Below, piece by piece: positions 47,280 through 62,319 of a DNA stretch of 64,000 nt (position 1 is the stretch's first letter; each line of letters starts with the position of its first letter). Source of the DNA: Musa acuminata AAA Group (lineage: Eukaryota; Streptophyta; Magnoliopsida; Zingiberales; Musaceae); assembly GCF_036884655.1 (NCBI RefSeq), contig NC_088337.1, positions 30,037,001 to 30,101,000 of the forward strand, written 5' to 3'. The notes beneath the pieces are model-generated. The model was given only the letters and a program-made list of their open reading frames with translations, made no database searches and was not told the origin of the DNA. The position numbers and the translations under genes were made by a program.

Positions 47280-48894
47280 TCGCTCTCTCGATATCTCTCG
47301 TCTTATGGGAAAAAGGCCCGGTTCGTCGCCGTCGATAGCCGGTTGCCTCTCCCGACACGTTGGACGTTTCGCGACACGTTCCGGTTCTCACTAGGCCTTA
47401 ACGCCAAAATTTCGTTCAATACCCCGCGGTCTAAAAAATTGACGCCGTTACCGCAGGGCTCCGCTATTGACACGCGGCACGTCAGCCACGCGGCAGTGGG
47501 TCCACTGGGTTCCAATTAAGTCCAAACCCGAAGATCTACCTGTCTTTCCACTGGAACAAATAGTACCGACTCAGCCGGACTTCTCATGGGTCCCAAACCC
47601 GATCCAATCACTAGGTCGGTAGCTAACACATCAAAACATACGAAGACTGAAAAGTATCCGCCGTCAGAGAACAATATTCGACATACTCGTCAATAATATC
47701 ACGATCAACAATCTCTGTTATTATATGATAGCTTCCGGTGGTCCCCGCCAGACCCTTTATTTCAACATGGTAACCGAAATGGGTACACGACATTGCGTGG
47801 CGCAAGTTACATTTTTATTTAGACATGTCACGCATCGTGCGTTTTGGAATAAGCTTTATGACATCAAGGCTGCCACGTGGGTAATTAATTAACTAGTCAT
47901 ATGGAACGGTAAAGGCCAAAGCTCCTCAAATGGTACGGCCAACTACTATAGTTACCCGTATCGTACGTACGTGACGTTATACCCCTTGTTATTCCTAATT
48001 CTAGCTCATTAAAGACCCAATTAAAGAGATTTGTTCTTTTTACATAAAAAAAAATGTCACCTGACAGAGATACTTCTTCTCTAATCCTCGGTTTACTCAA
48101 AACCGAGGATTGGCCAGCCATTAGGAACTCAAAACTCTAAAAGTAGAAGGTGTTTTGCGTACCTCAACAATCCACACTGGTTCAGTCATGCTATTAATAG
48201 GCTAACTTGTACATTCCACATCGGGGACGACATCACCATTACTAACCAATCAGATCTGCCAAATGCATATCAATAAAGTCAGGTAAGCAAAGCATTAATT
48301 CCGAACACTTGCTCAGGTCTCTCTTTCTCCCTCCCTCATTTACTCTTATTACTCCACATTTATTACAACAAGGCATTTTAAATGATGAAATCACAAACTC
48401 AACAAAACGTACGAGAAAATTACTGACACGACTAGAACAGCTTCTTTTATTTAGTCCACATATAAATTGTGTAAAAAGAGTAGGCTGCTTCATGAATTCC
48501 TAGAGATTCTACAGATACTCTCTATCAATAATGATACATGAATGGAAGAAAAATCCTACCAATTCTGGTGCTCAAGTGCTAAAACTTCAGCTTTTCGAAC
48601 AAAAAATTTAAAAAGTATCGATAAAAGAAATGCATGTACAAACATAAAGGATAATAGAAACGATTCCAGATATATCCCATTTTAAGATCACCAACCTGTG
48701 ATCACCGAGCACCCAGTATTACAAGATCCATAGAAGCTTGAGGTACATGCTTATGTACGGCAACAATAAGCCCTCACTCATCCCCACCAAACCCTGAGAA
48801 CCAATCAATCAGAAAAACCTTACTAACCCCAATGATTGGGAATGTCATTACACTATACAAACACCCAGAACAAACAAGACAAAACAACACATAC
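47280..48894. other. Intergenic region between GT47 (5' side) and CLASP (3' side)
   Basis: No gene is seen. It should contain the GT47 promoter and CLASP 3'UTR. A small perfect hairpin lies at 48083-48111 (listed separately). Short ORFs at 47274-47519, 47897-48121 and 48242-48493 have no recognised domain. Confidence 0.45.
48083..48111. repeat. Perfect 12-bp inverted repeat (hairpin)
   Basis: AATCCTCGGTTT at 48083-48094 and AAACCGAGGATT at 48100-48111 are exact reverse complements with a 5-nt loop. It lies about 0.8 kb beyond the CLASP stop codon. Confidence 0.7.
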
Positions 48895-51800
48895 TCAATT
48901 GTTAGCATCAACTGGAGCTCCAGATCTTGCTTGGGAAATTCGGTTGGCATAGATTGTCACGAGGCGTAACTGTGTGCTACTAAGGCCCTCCAAATATGGT
49001 AAAAATGACTTGCCAAGTAGGATGTAAATTTCCACCAAACAGAAAACAACAGTCTGAAATGTTCCAGATAGAGAAATTTGTCAGATGAGATTTTTTTTTA
49101 AGATATAAAGCAGGACGCATTGAGTGACATTCTAGGCAGATAAATTAAACTATGGCAGAGTTTACTGAAGCATAACCATAGGACTCCTACATCTTCAATG
49201 ATCTATTTATTATTTTCTCATACATGCTTACCGCATTTCTTCGCTTTTCCTTCTCAAAAACAAAGAAAAAGGAAATAAAGAAAAGAGTTCAGATCCATGT
49301 CCAAGAAGCTGACAACCAAGACAGCAAGGAAAATAGAGACCATCTCCCACCAATTTGACCTTGCATATAGATATGATGTGTTCAACGGTTTAGCTCTAGA
49401 AGAAGGGCGAATTTCTAGAAGACCACAGTTGTGTTTTTATGCACAAAACATCATCTTTTTCCATAAAAATTTGAAGAGAAGTCGATAGATAATAGTCTCC
49501 ATTTTTGCATCACCTAAATTTAGGAGACTGAAATCTGGTATATATGTAATGGTATTTGGAATCGGTTGAGAAGAAGGAAAAAGAAGGTGATGGAAAGAAA
49601 AAGAAAGAGAAGGAAAACAAAAAAGCTAACAAAAGAAGTTATCTGCCTTAAGAAACTGTGTTGTTGCAAGAAAAATTTTCTGGTGATCATCTCCTCGGAT
49701 CTACCTAAAAGGACTGTCAACACAAAAGGCTGAGGTTTTATGGTTCAATAAGTAGTCTAACAACATGTACTTAAATGCTTTGTAACTTTTAGGTACATAC
49801 ATAAAATGCCAATTAACGTACTACAGCTACCACTGTTAAAACTAGTACAAAAAACACAGTTTAATGACAACAGTCACTTATTAGTAATAATATTAGAACC
49901 AGAGATTTTTTATAATGGAATTTGATGCGAATGGAGTGAGTGATATGATGATGATGGTCCACAACTATACTCCAATTTATATAAGATAACATACAATTGC
50001 AAAACATAACTACATCAATGAAATAAGAGCAAAAAAGTTGACATGTAGACTGAAAGACTAGAAGCTACAGGAAACACCCATTACAGAGGATGACCTTACG
50101 GCCAAAAAGAACTTATTTTCTTTCATCCAAAGGTTTATCATATCATTTTGATACATGTTTAAGCCTTCTAAAAGTTACTTATAGATAAGTCATTTAAATA
50201 CCACCAAGATTGTATATAAGGACCTAATCAAATCTACTTCCAGTTCAAACTCATCTAAACTTCCAAAAAATAAGCATCTTATCATATCATTTTTTTGGAT
50301 AATAATAACATAATTTATCCTACATGAAACCAACATCAAAAAGAATCCCAAGAGTCCTTATAAAATAATTAAAAAAAATCTAATCTAGATACAAATAAAC
50401 CAAAAAATGTTAATCCTAGATCGGGATGCTTCACAAATCTAGGTGCATAATATACAAGATCCGTGGAATCCAAAAGATTCTCTGCGTCATCTATGTTGCC
50501 TTTTGAGTTACGAGTGTTATCACCAGTAGTCCTATAAAATGTCAACGAAAAAGTTTACACTAATGCTGATTTTTCATAGATTCATCATAAGTGTTGGCTT
50601 CAAATATTTCCACATGTATATGTACCATGCATCACCATAGAGGATGTGCATTTGTTTCTTCAAAAGTCTAGCTAACAACTCTATTGCAAAAAAAGGTTAG
50701 CATACGTCTCTTATCTATGCTGTAAGGAGAAAGTGAAAATCCTACCTTCCTCACATCTGTACTTTGGTTTCCAAATGCATCAAACAAGGCAGGCAAAAAT
50801 GATGGCAAATGTTTCATCAAATCTTCATGTGGAAGTCGGCCAACAACCTGGAGAAAAAGAAACAGCAGGAGTTATATTCTCAGGATTTTGAATTGCATAA
50901 AATTCTAATATATTTCCGATTGAAACCATTAAAGTTGAGAAAATGAGCATGAAATCATATTATATATCCTCAAAACAAATTCGGTTAGTTAGGTCAGATT
51001 AGTCTCAGCATGACTAGAGGAGAAATGCTCTTTGATCAGGTTCCTGGCTGGATTTTTCTGCAACATATTTCCGGAATACTTTGTCATATCTCTCAAAAGA
51101 GACATTGTCATAACCAGGTTTCCAATATTGGTCCAATACCTGATTTGACAACATCTAACTGGTATCATATTGAGATACCAAGTGGTATACTGATTAGTTC
51201 CCAGCTATTACTGGAATAATTACTAAAAAATAATCATCAGTTGTTTACCAAGTGGCACTTAGATATATGGTCCACTACCTGTGTTTGGTTGGACAGGCAA
51301 ATACCAGTCAAACTGGCATAAACCATGGCCACAACCACCACTTTTTGTATGACATCTAAGATAAGCAATGTCACCATATATTGAAGGACCATTAAGCAAG
51401 CAACAAACTGAAAAATAGCACATCAAAATCAGGAAAATGAGGATCTCTACAGAACACAGAGAAACCAACAATTCTTATAGAGAACTCATCCACAATATAT
51501 TATAAAACAACAGATAAGTCATATTCACAAGCAACAAGATGATCAGAAACACATTGATTATTTTTGCATATGCACTCAGCACCAGTATTATGCCTATTTG
51601 ATACAAAAATCCTCAAGTAGAGATTGGATAACAGAGAATTGTAGAGACAAACAACATCCAGATTGTCAATAGTGACACTTTTAGAAGCTTCTTCCTCTTA
51701 GCATTCCATTCCCTCTTGAATTACATCAAATTGTATATAAATGTTCTTTTTTTTTTGTAACTTTATTGCATAATTTGATTACTGAAGCAGAGTGAAACCT

Positions 51801-54800
51801 TCAAAAAACCAAGAAGCAATTTGATAATCTCATGTTTCAAATTATGAAGGCTCAATAGATATTCGGCTTTGGGAAAGCTTAGAAGCATACATTGGAGAAA
51901 AAAAAGAAAAATTAAAGAGATACCTTGGTTAAACAGTTGATGCAAATAACCAGGGTCTTTTCATCATCGCTGATCAATAAAGGTCCAATGACCTGCAGTG
52001 ACCAAAAAAAGAAAATGATAGTAACTCGATAAAATTGCACAAGTCAGTAATTTAACTATCATTAGTGCAGTCTGACCAGCAATCTGTGATAACATTCACT
52101 TACATTAAGGAATCTAAGTGGATCGAATTCAGATAAGACAATATTCAAGCATTGGTTAGCTTCATTTGAGACCTGCAAAAGAATGAAAAGTAAAACAACA
52201 ATTAGAAAAAATAGGATAAGCAAAATAAGAAATTTAAGAACCATGAGAATTTGGGTACCTTCACGAACACATCTTTAGTGACATGAATCAGTTTTTCAAT
52301 AACAATTTCAACAGAATCTTTCATCTCGTTTTTCTGTATGTGGAATGCATAAAGCAAGGAGAAAACACCTAAAAGTTAAGAACAATCGCTAACTGGAATG
52401 CAGAGAGAGAAAGGGAAGAATCACAAAAGATGAAAGACCTGATTATTAAGCATTCTAAAAATCAGAGAAAGAGCAACCTCCCGTATTGAAGGATCAGAAT
52501 CATCTAACACATCAAGCACAGCAGTCAAGATCTGATTGAAATACTGCATGAACATCAGATGCCATTAGAACTTGCATATGCATGCACGAACATCTCACAT
52601 ATTCTTAGTAAAAATACTATATTTATAATTTTAACACAGAAACAGGAAAACAACAATGAAGAATGCACTCCTCAATCCCGTTTACATGAACTTTACCACA
52701 GAGAAACAGTCAAGTTAAATAAAAAAAAGTTCACTTGTATCAAAGCTCAAAAATTAACAGCCTAATGACTACATTGGCTCATGCCAAAGCTCAAAGATTA
52801 TTGATTAAATTATTGCCAACAAAATTCAAGTTAATAATATTATGCCTTCATTTATAATAATAAGATTTTGAGGTATTAGATGTCAAAGCTCAAAGATTAA
52901 CAGTCTCATGACGACATTGCTGCCAGTTTATTCTTCATATCTAAGTTTGATAACTAAGTGCTGGTTCAAGAACCTGAAAATGATAAGCAACCATTATAAA
53001 ATGATTTCTTTCTAAGTTCAGGTGAAAAATTATAAGAGGAAGACACAGAACAAGATTTATCAGTATACAGACCAAGGATGTGTACCTTTGTCCAGATAGA
53101 GCTATCATTATTTAGCGAAACTTCAACCAACTGCTGCAGTGCCACCCTTTTGTCTGAACTTGAGTTAACATCACTTGCATTGCAAATCTATAAAAAAACA
53201 AGGTTGTTATCTCAATGTTCTAAAACTATTTTAAGCCTATGCACCACTTATTACCTTAAACAGCATATGCACCACTTATTACTTTAAACAGGTTTGGACA
53301 ACCACAAGAATAAGGTGAAAAAAATAGATGTAGAAAATGTAGCACTGTTTTCACATACCTGATGAAGAAGTTGGGGAATGCTAGGCCCAAGATCTACATG
53401 GCAGTTCACTGTTGCAGAACTAAGCGTCTCATGATTGAGCTCAGAATCTTTACTATTTCCACCACCATGATTCAAGTCAATAGCTTTATGTTCATTGGAA
53501 CTGACCAGTCTACTGATATCTAGACGTGGTGTTGACACAGAACTCTCATGCTCAAATATATAATTTGTTTTCTTTAAGCACTTAGTACCTGACCCAGTAC
53601 CTTGCAATGAAGGGTCAGAAGTGTAACCATCAAGGTTCTTGGAGGAATAACTAATTTCATCAGAAGCCATATAACAAATAGAGGCATCAACATTGATAGT
53701 TTCCTGATTCAAACTCTGCTTCCTCCCACTATCACCATCAACTGAATAACGACTGAGATGAGGGCCTTTCTTTGATCCACAAAAATAACCTTCCTCGGAA
53801 GAAGTTCCAACACCATCTGATTGATCATAAAAGGATTTTGAACGTTGGCGTTCTTTCTTATTCTGCAAGAAGTTCATAAGATCAACTTCTATACGGGGTG
53901 TGTACTGCTTAAGTGCCCGTCTCAATGAGTTTTGTTCTTCAATGGAAAGACTCAGAATAAAATTCAAGACTGATGTTGAATCAAAATGGGAGTAAACTGA
54001 TATGATGACAGCGATTGATGCTTCCTTAAGCCTCACATTTTTTTCATTTACCAAAGGTGCTAACTTACCAAGCCATAGCTTAAGAAAGCCATTATTACTA
54101 TAATTATCGGAGTTTATTGTATGTTTACTGAAGGAATTATTCGCAAACTGAAGAACAGCTAACTTTGCTTTTGGAGACCTCTGCTCATCCAAAGAACGAA
54201 TAAATGCTGGAAGAAGAGAATCAACATTGTACACCTTACCAACTATCTCCAATGTTGTTGAACATGGTTGCCTAACCAGTTCCTTTGGGTCAATTAATCT
54301 TGAAAAGACATGTGGTAAGGTCCTTTCTAGGTAACTCTCAAAAGGCCTTCTGCATGCTGGAATGATCTCTGCAAGGGTTGAAAAAGTTGCCTGTGCAACT
54401 TTATGGTGAGGATCATCCAAGTACCGAAAGAATAATTTCATAACCTTCTCAAAATTCTGTGTAATTTCTAAAATACCTCTTGGGCCTTGCTGCAACAAAT
54501 TTCGGAGATAATTAAAGGCAGAAACCCTAGCTACCCAATCTGAGCTAGCACTTAGTCCCTCTGTAAGTGCATCATTTAGCGATGCTGGACCATCCATGCA
54601 GCTAGATGTTACACTTGATGGGATTTGGCCATCATCAAAACTGTTTCTATTTGTAATAGTCCTTCCTGTCACCTGCTTCCTTAGAAGAGGGCGCTGAAAG
54701 TTAGGAATGTAACTACATGGTGAGTCCCTATAGAGAGAATCTTTGTACGGGATCTCCATATACTGTTTATCAATTTGCATATTTGAAATTGGCCTACTTA

Positions 54801-57800
54801 ACCTGAGATCAACATTATCTTCTCTACCACTTCCTTCTTGCAACTGGTCAGATCTTTTCACATGAGATAATGACAAAGAGGATAGGGTATCAGATGTTAT
54901 ATCACTGAGGTAAGAGAATTTTGAAGGGTCTCTAGTCAATTGGACCTGGGAAGTCAGTAGCTCGGACTTGTTTGAACCACCATTTCTATTACTGCCTTTC
55001 GTAATGTTTTCAATTGTTGAACCAACCAATGATGAACTCTGTATAGAGAAAAGATTTGAAGAAGGAAAACTAGCAGAAACTGATGGATCACAGGTAGATG
55101 GAGCATCAACTCCTGCACTAGGAGCAAAACAAGGTAAAGGAATTTTAGCTCTTGCAGGCTTGCAAAGCATAGCATACCAGCAACTAAAGGTAATTTACTG
55201 TAAGCAAACAGTCAATAATTTTATTCAAAGAATAAGGGAACTCTATACAGTGAAAGATTTGATTTAGCATCTCGAGTATACCTAGATCCAAACTGGTTGA
55301 GCGTGCACTAGAGAAGTTTTGCTTCCCCAATAAACTCACACCTTTCAATAAACTTTCAATAGCTGACACCTTCTGTTTGCTTGAATGAAGCACAGTCTCA
55401 AGGGTTCTTTCTGTATTTTTCCCAAGTGTCTTTGATTGTGATAGGAAGCTAGCTGAGGAAAGAGATGTCCCTGTAGAAACAGTTGCACTCTTGTCCATTG
55501 CAACAATAGAAGAGGTACCATATCCAGTTACACTTGTAATAGTGGTTCGTGATGGGGCATGAGTTAACTGCACTCCCCTTTCACGAAGGGAAGGAGAAGC
55601 ATATCTTTTATGTAATCCTCCATCCTCTTCATTTATTATCTGAAAATAGTTGCATCTCATCATAATCAGGTAGAACAAAAGTTTTGTTTAATCAAATAGA
55701 AAACTTCATACCCTTTGTATTGCTGGTTCAAATGACAAAAAAAGTCGCTGGGAACGCTCTGGCCATGTTTTGGTAAACATCCGATAGCAAGTTCGGGCAG
55801 TTGAACGAACCTAGCAGGATTCAATATTGAAACCAAGTTATGGGATTATATCTACAATGCAGGCAATAATTGGAGAGCAATTGCTCACCAAAAAAATTTA
55901 GAAAGAAACAATAACTGAAGTGTAATACAGAGTACATTATTCTCATTGTCACAGACTAACTACATCTCATTTGCGAATACAAGCTGACCAATGGTCCTCT
56001 CTTAGGTACCTAGATCAAATTTTTTGCAAGTAAACCTACTGTCTAACTCAGTTCATCTCTATGACAAGCTAAGATAGTAAATTAGAATAAGAAATTCCTC
56101 AAAGACTAAAAGGCAAAATCAGAACTTTCTTGTAATGGAAAGCACAAATCACTGCACATTGGTCAATCACGCATATGACCGAAGGGGATAAGTCTTCCTG
56201 TGTGCAAATGCATGATTTGTGTTTTTGCCAAACCTATTGGCAGATCAATGACAATTCCCTACCTCACTCATTGCATCTGCAACACAACATTTGATTAGAT
56301 CTTCATAGAGGTCTGCTGAACGGTGTATTTCCAGAGCATCAGCCCAGTACTCCAGTACTAGAAGTGCATAATCACAACACCTGATATACCAAGTTTTAGG
56401 TGTTGAAGGTTAGTAAGAGACACAAGGAGTAAATGCTCTTACCTAGCACGAAGAACTGCACTCTTGTCATTCTTTGCAGTATCAGCTATCCGAGGGAGTA
56501 TACGGGCAACTTTACAATTACGCAGGATCTGAACAGTGACAAATTAGCAGGAAAAGAAAGAAACATGATATCTCTTCCTTAAACAAAACATATATATACA
56601 TAAAAACTGAAAAGTTTTGATATCATATCATACTGTTTTTATGCAGGTATCTGCAGACTCAGCGATCACAAGGACAGTTATTACAACAAGCTTTAAAAGT
56701 ACCTGAAGAAAATTCATTAAGTCGTTATTTACTTATGACACTAAGCCAATTCAGTGGCATTAAATGAGTGTTACCGGAATGAACATCTCAGCACAAGTTT
56801 CAAAGTCCCCCAATAGTTCCTTGGATAATAAGCTCAGAAGATGGCAGGCCTATATGAAGAAAACACAGGAAAAGAATGATACACTTATAGCCTCAAAATA
56901 TAAGCTTAAGTTAATTTGCAGATATCATCCAGAACAAAGTGATGAAGATGCAAAAAAAGGAAACAAGAGAAAAACATTGAATGAACAACCATATATCTAG
57001 GTTCTCATACATTTTGCTTAAACAAATAAGTTATCATGAAAACAGGAACATCATAGAATTATGCAACCTTGGATAGTGTAGGTCTCATGATAACTATGTG
57101 CAGTGTAAACATCATTAATAATTCTCATATTGTATGAACATGGAAAAAGGCAAACACAGGTCAATTGAGCAATGGCATACCAATGAAACATGAAACCTGC
57201 AGATAAAGCATGTTGACTATAATGTGAATATGAAATGCCAAGTGATTATGAGAGATACTATAAGGTAGGCTAGGTAGCTACTTTCATTTGAGCCTACTTA
57301 AGGGCTAAGGCAGCTTTAAAATCAAAGTAAATGTGATATAAGGGCACAATAACATCATGTAAGTAATCAGTGAAAAATAACACCTAAGAGAAGAAGACAC
57401 AATCAACATGGTGTGTTTAACAAATAATTTCTAGATACCAAATTAAATGAGTAATTTGACAGGAGAGACATGTCATGCAACACTTGGTAAGCTCAAGAGA
57501 GAGAATACCATTAAAGAGTTTCATAAAGGAAAATATATTGAGGACTTTGATTTGCCTCATAGTAAGTCTATAATATGAAATAACTAGCCTTATACTTAGA
57601 AATTGAGCTTGCTGGAGTGGATGTTGAAGAAACCTAGATAACACATGGTGTTCTTTCCTAGGCTTAATCATCATTACTGATGGTCATTATGACTAGAGGG
57701 TCAGCCTCCATTGCAGCGAGCTTGCTCCATTCTGACTTTGGCATCGACCATCAAGTCAGTGACATTATCTTTCCAAATGGGCAGACCAAGTATTGGCAGG

Positions 57801-60800
57801 AGCTTCATATGCTAGGCTGCTCAATCATTACAACAAAATACAACTATATAGCATACACCATTTCTTATGGGAAACTTGGAATGAGTTAAATTCAAGCAAC
57901 TATTGTCAGTGAATCTGCATATTCAGATCATTTTATGAACAACATCTTCATCATCCTGCCCTCAGCAGGACCAATACGAGAAAAAAAAGGCTAAGAAGTC
58001 ACTCTAGAACTGCATGTAATTTACCTCACTATAACATATATCCTCCATGATAGATTCAAGCAAAATATACCTGTTTCACAATGCTAGAACGTCGATCCAA
58101 TAGCTGAGTGCTTAGAGGAGTTGCTAGTTGCTTTAGGAGTGTAAGAAAAGATGGATAATCAGCAGCGCCTGTTAAAATATCAAAGTATTAAGTTCAACGT
58201 TGATGGAAAACAATAAAAGATACGTCAAACAACCTACGAAGTACCTAAATCCCAGATAATTAAAAGAATGTCAGTTTGCATCCAAGTTTTCCCAATAATG
58301 GCTCACGCCCTTGCTTACTAGTAAGTACATTTCACACTGCCTTCAAGTGGATATACATTCCCACTTTGATAAACAATCATTAGTCTGGAATACTACCTTT
58401 TGATTGTATGAATATAGCTGTTGAAAACACAATGAAAAGAGTAGCCTTTCTTTCTCAGTATCATAAACAGGATGCTCAGTCAAGCACAAATTACATTTCT
58501 CTTCTCCTCCTTTCTTTCACCTTTCCTTTTCTTCCCTAATTTCTCTTTCTTCTCACGTGGAATCAGCCCGACCCTTATTAGATCCCCCCACCCCCGTCTT
58601 CACTTTTTGCCATATTTGTTTGTTCCATGATGGACATATTCTAATTTGTGATCAGCCATGACTAGGAGGTCTTCTCTCATAACTATCTGTACCAAAATAT
58701 GTCTGTAATCTTTGTTTTATTGTTGCACTGATCACTATGACTATCAAGCACTTAACTCAAGCCTATTTTTCATCATTCTGTTGCTCAAATTAATTTAACT
58801 CAGATGCTAAAGAGCACTCTGTAGCAGATGTTAATGGTAGGAGACAAAATGTGATTATGAAGGAAAACATTAGGTATGGCATGTAATTTTTAACAAAGGA
58901 GAGTGTGACCCATAATTTCAACAAAAAACAAGGTGCAATGAAAGCCATGCAAAACAAAGACACAAATTTTCAAGAAATCCAAGGAAATACGAGCCCAAGA
59001 ACATACCATTTGCCCAACGAAATTGGTGGTATCAATAACTTTTAAAAAAACAACCCAAAAATGCTCACAGATTGACCAAAACAGGTAAACTACAATTATT
59101 TAGATATCAAAAAAAAATTGTAAGACCTAATATTTTAGCACATACTCAAGAACAAGAATTATCATGTTGGCCAATATGAATCTGAAGCACATAATGAGCC
59201 ATGCCAAGACATGGATAGGCCAATCATTGGCTTGTGCCAATCAGTAAGTAGTTTAAACAAGCAATGTCAGTACATTCCATTCCAAAGATATACATCCCCC
59301 ATGCCACAAAACAAGAATCCTTGGCTTAAGAACACTTAAAAATGTTATATGGATGACAGTCATACTTGTTTGATACTTTTTTGACTAACAGAAGAAGTTT
59401 GGTATAGATCATTTACACAAAGTAGCACACATTTACACAAATTTAGCTAGAATAAAATGACAAAATCATAAATTTATTTCTAAATCAGTTAACTACTGCA
59501 AAAAGCTAGTTTCATACACATTAAAGGCACCCTCTTTATTAATCAGATTATACAGGGGTTTTACAGCTCTAACCCTAAATATTCTGAATATGCATATAAT
59601 TGCATGAACAATGAGAATGATAAAGGTCAGTTAGACCTCCAAAGACAAGGCCTTCAACTCTCTGCATAGCAGCAATGCGAAGTGACCAATCTTTGTCTGG
59701 CACTAGTGTAGATGCAATTCTTTCCATTTCCTTGTTCAGCTCCTTTTCAGAGTACACTTTAATAGGTGCCACAAGCTTTTCAGTAGCATCAATTTCACCT
59801 ACAGTTCACTCAAAACTGAAGCGCATTAGCAACACCTCCCAAATATCCATAACTAGGAACAAAAATAAAAAACCATGTGTTGAAGCAAATAAAGCTATGT
59901 ATCATATTATATAGAAGATCACCACAAATTCTAATCAGAAAAATAAGAAGTATATGAACTATGAAAGAAAGTGTTAACAAAGCTAAACTTACCGCTGAAC
60001 TTGACAATTTGATGTCTATGACAATATGTAGATAATAGATATCACATGGAAAGACACATGGAGCATGAAACAGTTCAAAAATTTGATGTCTTTCAGCATG
60101 CAGGACATCAAAATGATTTTAACATTTCAACAAATGAAGGTTCTCAGGCAAAGAGTAACACTAACCACTAGAAAATGAAGTTTCTTTGGGAGCTATCTTG
60201 TTCTTTGGGCTGCTCTTCTTATGGCTTGCAGAAGATGATCTAGTTTCAGCTGAAATGTGAGGACTTCCAATTCTATCCGACGGCTGGATCTTCGGTTCTA
60301 TTTTTTCTAACCTGATATTAATCTCTTTCATCTGCATCGTTGAAAGTTATTCCAAGCCAAGATAATCCAATCAATACTTAATAACATATGAAAGCTTATA
60401 ACAAGTTTTTAGTCCTTAGACATGTTTGGAAAAAGCCAGACCTCAGAGATGGGATTCTGATGGAAGAAACTGGATTCATATTTCAAAGCTTTGAACACTT
60501 ACCATGGAAGAAGGAAGATGGTGACGGTGCAATTCCTCACGAAACTGAGGTCCAACCTGTGTATACATCTCCTACAAAAAATTATCACGAATTAACTTAG
60601 AACTGTTTGTATCATGATGAAAATCATCAGATTTGTCATTCATACTTATGCATTTAGCTAATCTTTTAGATTTCAAAGCATCCAAGATTAACACCATATT
60701 TGAGATGCTAAAAATCAAACACCACTTTTTCCAAGACATCATAGAAAACAACTGATACAGAAGTCAATAAGGCACTTAAGACCAATGTGCTGACCTCTAT

Positions 60801-62083
60801 GCATGAAGTAGCAGCATCTCTAACACTTTGGTTGGAGTCAGTCAACAACTGCAAAACCTGCAAAGAAAGGAAGAAGTTATTGTTTCAGACAAGTCTGCTT
60901 CCTGAAGTTTCATATGAAGGTACATTCATCAATGAAGCAGGCCCTTTAAATCAAGAAGATATTCATACAGGAGGAAGAAGGACTCGCTGAAGAGGGAGCT
61001 CAGTTGAAGCAAAAAGTCCAATAGCTGTAGTAACAGTTCGTGCAAACTCTTCTCGCACTCTCCAACTCCTGTGTGTCCATGCGTAACTACCAGCTCTTTC
61101 AACAATGATTGTTGGGGAGGAAACCTGACTTACATGTGAACCTTAACCTGTTAGTCGAATACAAGAAAGGGCAGGCAGCAGCACCCACACAATGCTAAAT
61201 GGCCAAACTAATTCCATATCAAGATCAAGTTATCATGAGATAATTAGAATAAGCAGGGTCAAACTGCAAACGATATGAATAAGAAAATACTGCCTCCAAA
61301 ACAAAATCTGAAATTTTGGCCTTGGTAGGTTAGTCATTAAAACCTCAAACAGATAACAATTAGATTTGATAAGATTCAGAATCATTAAACATCAATTATT
61401 AACTGAGCCTCCACAAATTATATAATGAAGACACGTCACTGCAAAGTCATCAACCCTAAACCATCATCTTCTGTTATATTTACATGGTGAAAGGATAAGA
61501 CAGAACACGAAATTCGATTGATTTCGCCCCTATAAGAACTTCTACACTATCCATTAGATGATAACATCTCTCAAGAAATTAAAATGTGTGTTTTCTGATA
61601 TTTAAATGGAGAATCAACAGATCCAATTATGCATTTGACAAACACTTTTAAATGTTATTTTCCAATTGCACTTGAGAACCAAACGAATCACGAGAGCTCC
61701 AAATTCAGAACAGAGCAAGCAAAGTGAAGGAGATATGATAGAATTTCGACCTCCATGAGAGTGACCAGAAACTGCCGCGCGGCGTCCCGCACGGGCTGCT
61801 TCCCGTCACCGAGCCTCTCGACGACGGCCGGTACGATCCCGTTGAAGTGGAGCTTAAGGTGTTCGCCGGAGAGCACTGCGGCGGCGGACAGCGCGTGGAG
61901 CGCGCCCTGGGAGACCCGGAAGTTGGTGTCCTTGAGGAGATCCATGCAGGCATCGACGAGGGTGGTTACTTCGGAAACGGAGAGGCTCCTGGTGGTGCTC
62001 TCCAGCACCTGGTGGAGCCGCTCCACCCCAGCCATCCGCTCCTTAGTGTCCTTGGCCCGCGCCATCTCCAGTGCCTCCTCCAT
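48895..62083 (-). CDS. CLASP: CLASP (CLIP-associated protein), microtubule-associated
   Basis: Plant CLASP binds cortical microtubules, promotes their stability and attachment at cell edges, and affects cell division and expansion. I reconstructed 21 in-phase exons on the minus strand: 61751..62083, 60969..61124, 60795..60857, 60503..60571, 60166..60331, 59637..59798, 58071..58168, 56775..56849, 56634..56702, 56443..56528, 56263..56380, 55712..55810, 55282..55639, 53359..55112, 53086..53187, 52439..52543, 52259..52333, 52104..52172, 51924..51992, 50746..50847 and 48895..49053. The total is 1428 aa, close to Arabidopsis CLASP. The N-terminal TOG/HEAT region starts MEEALEMARAKDTKERMAGV. A second TOG-type block (EKELNKEMERIASTLVPDKD) starts in exon 6. 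The middle Ser-rich linker carries basic patches. The 1754-nt exon 14 covers residues 618-1202 with more HEAT repeats. The C-terminus has RLVTIYANRISQARSGAPVD. No lesion is seen. The introns hold only AT-rich DNA and small repeats. Confidence 0.95.
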
Positions 62084-62303
62084 CGGAGCCCCGGCGAGAG
62101 GAGCTCCGGTCTTGAACTATTAAGGCGACAACCAGGGCTCCGGATCTGGAATACGGTGACAGACGATCGGATCCGGTGGGATCTGTGGGCGAAACTTTTG
62201 GCCACGGACAACTCGATCGACGGGGAGTGAGAGAGCGATCGAGCAACCCTGCAAGGGGGTAAGTTGCCTCTGGAGAGTCGAGACCTGAGAGAGTGGTTTC
62301 CGT

Positions 62304-62312
62304 TTAAATATA
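62304..62312 (-). promoter_or_regulatory. TATA-like box of CLASP
   Basis: TATATTTAA is read on the minus strand about 220 bp upstream of the CLASP start, followed downstream by a GC-richer leader. Position and composition fit a core promoter, but no transcript evidence is available. Confidence 0.4.
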
Positions 62313-62319
62313 TGCCACT

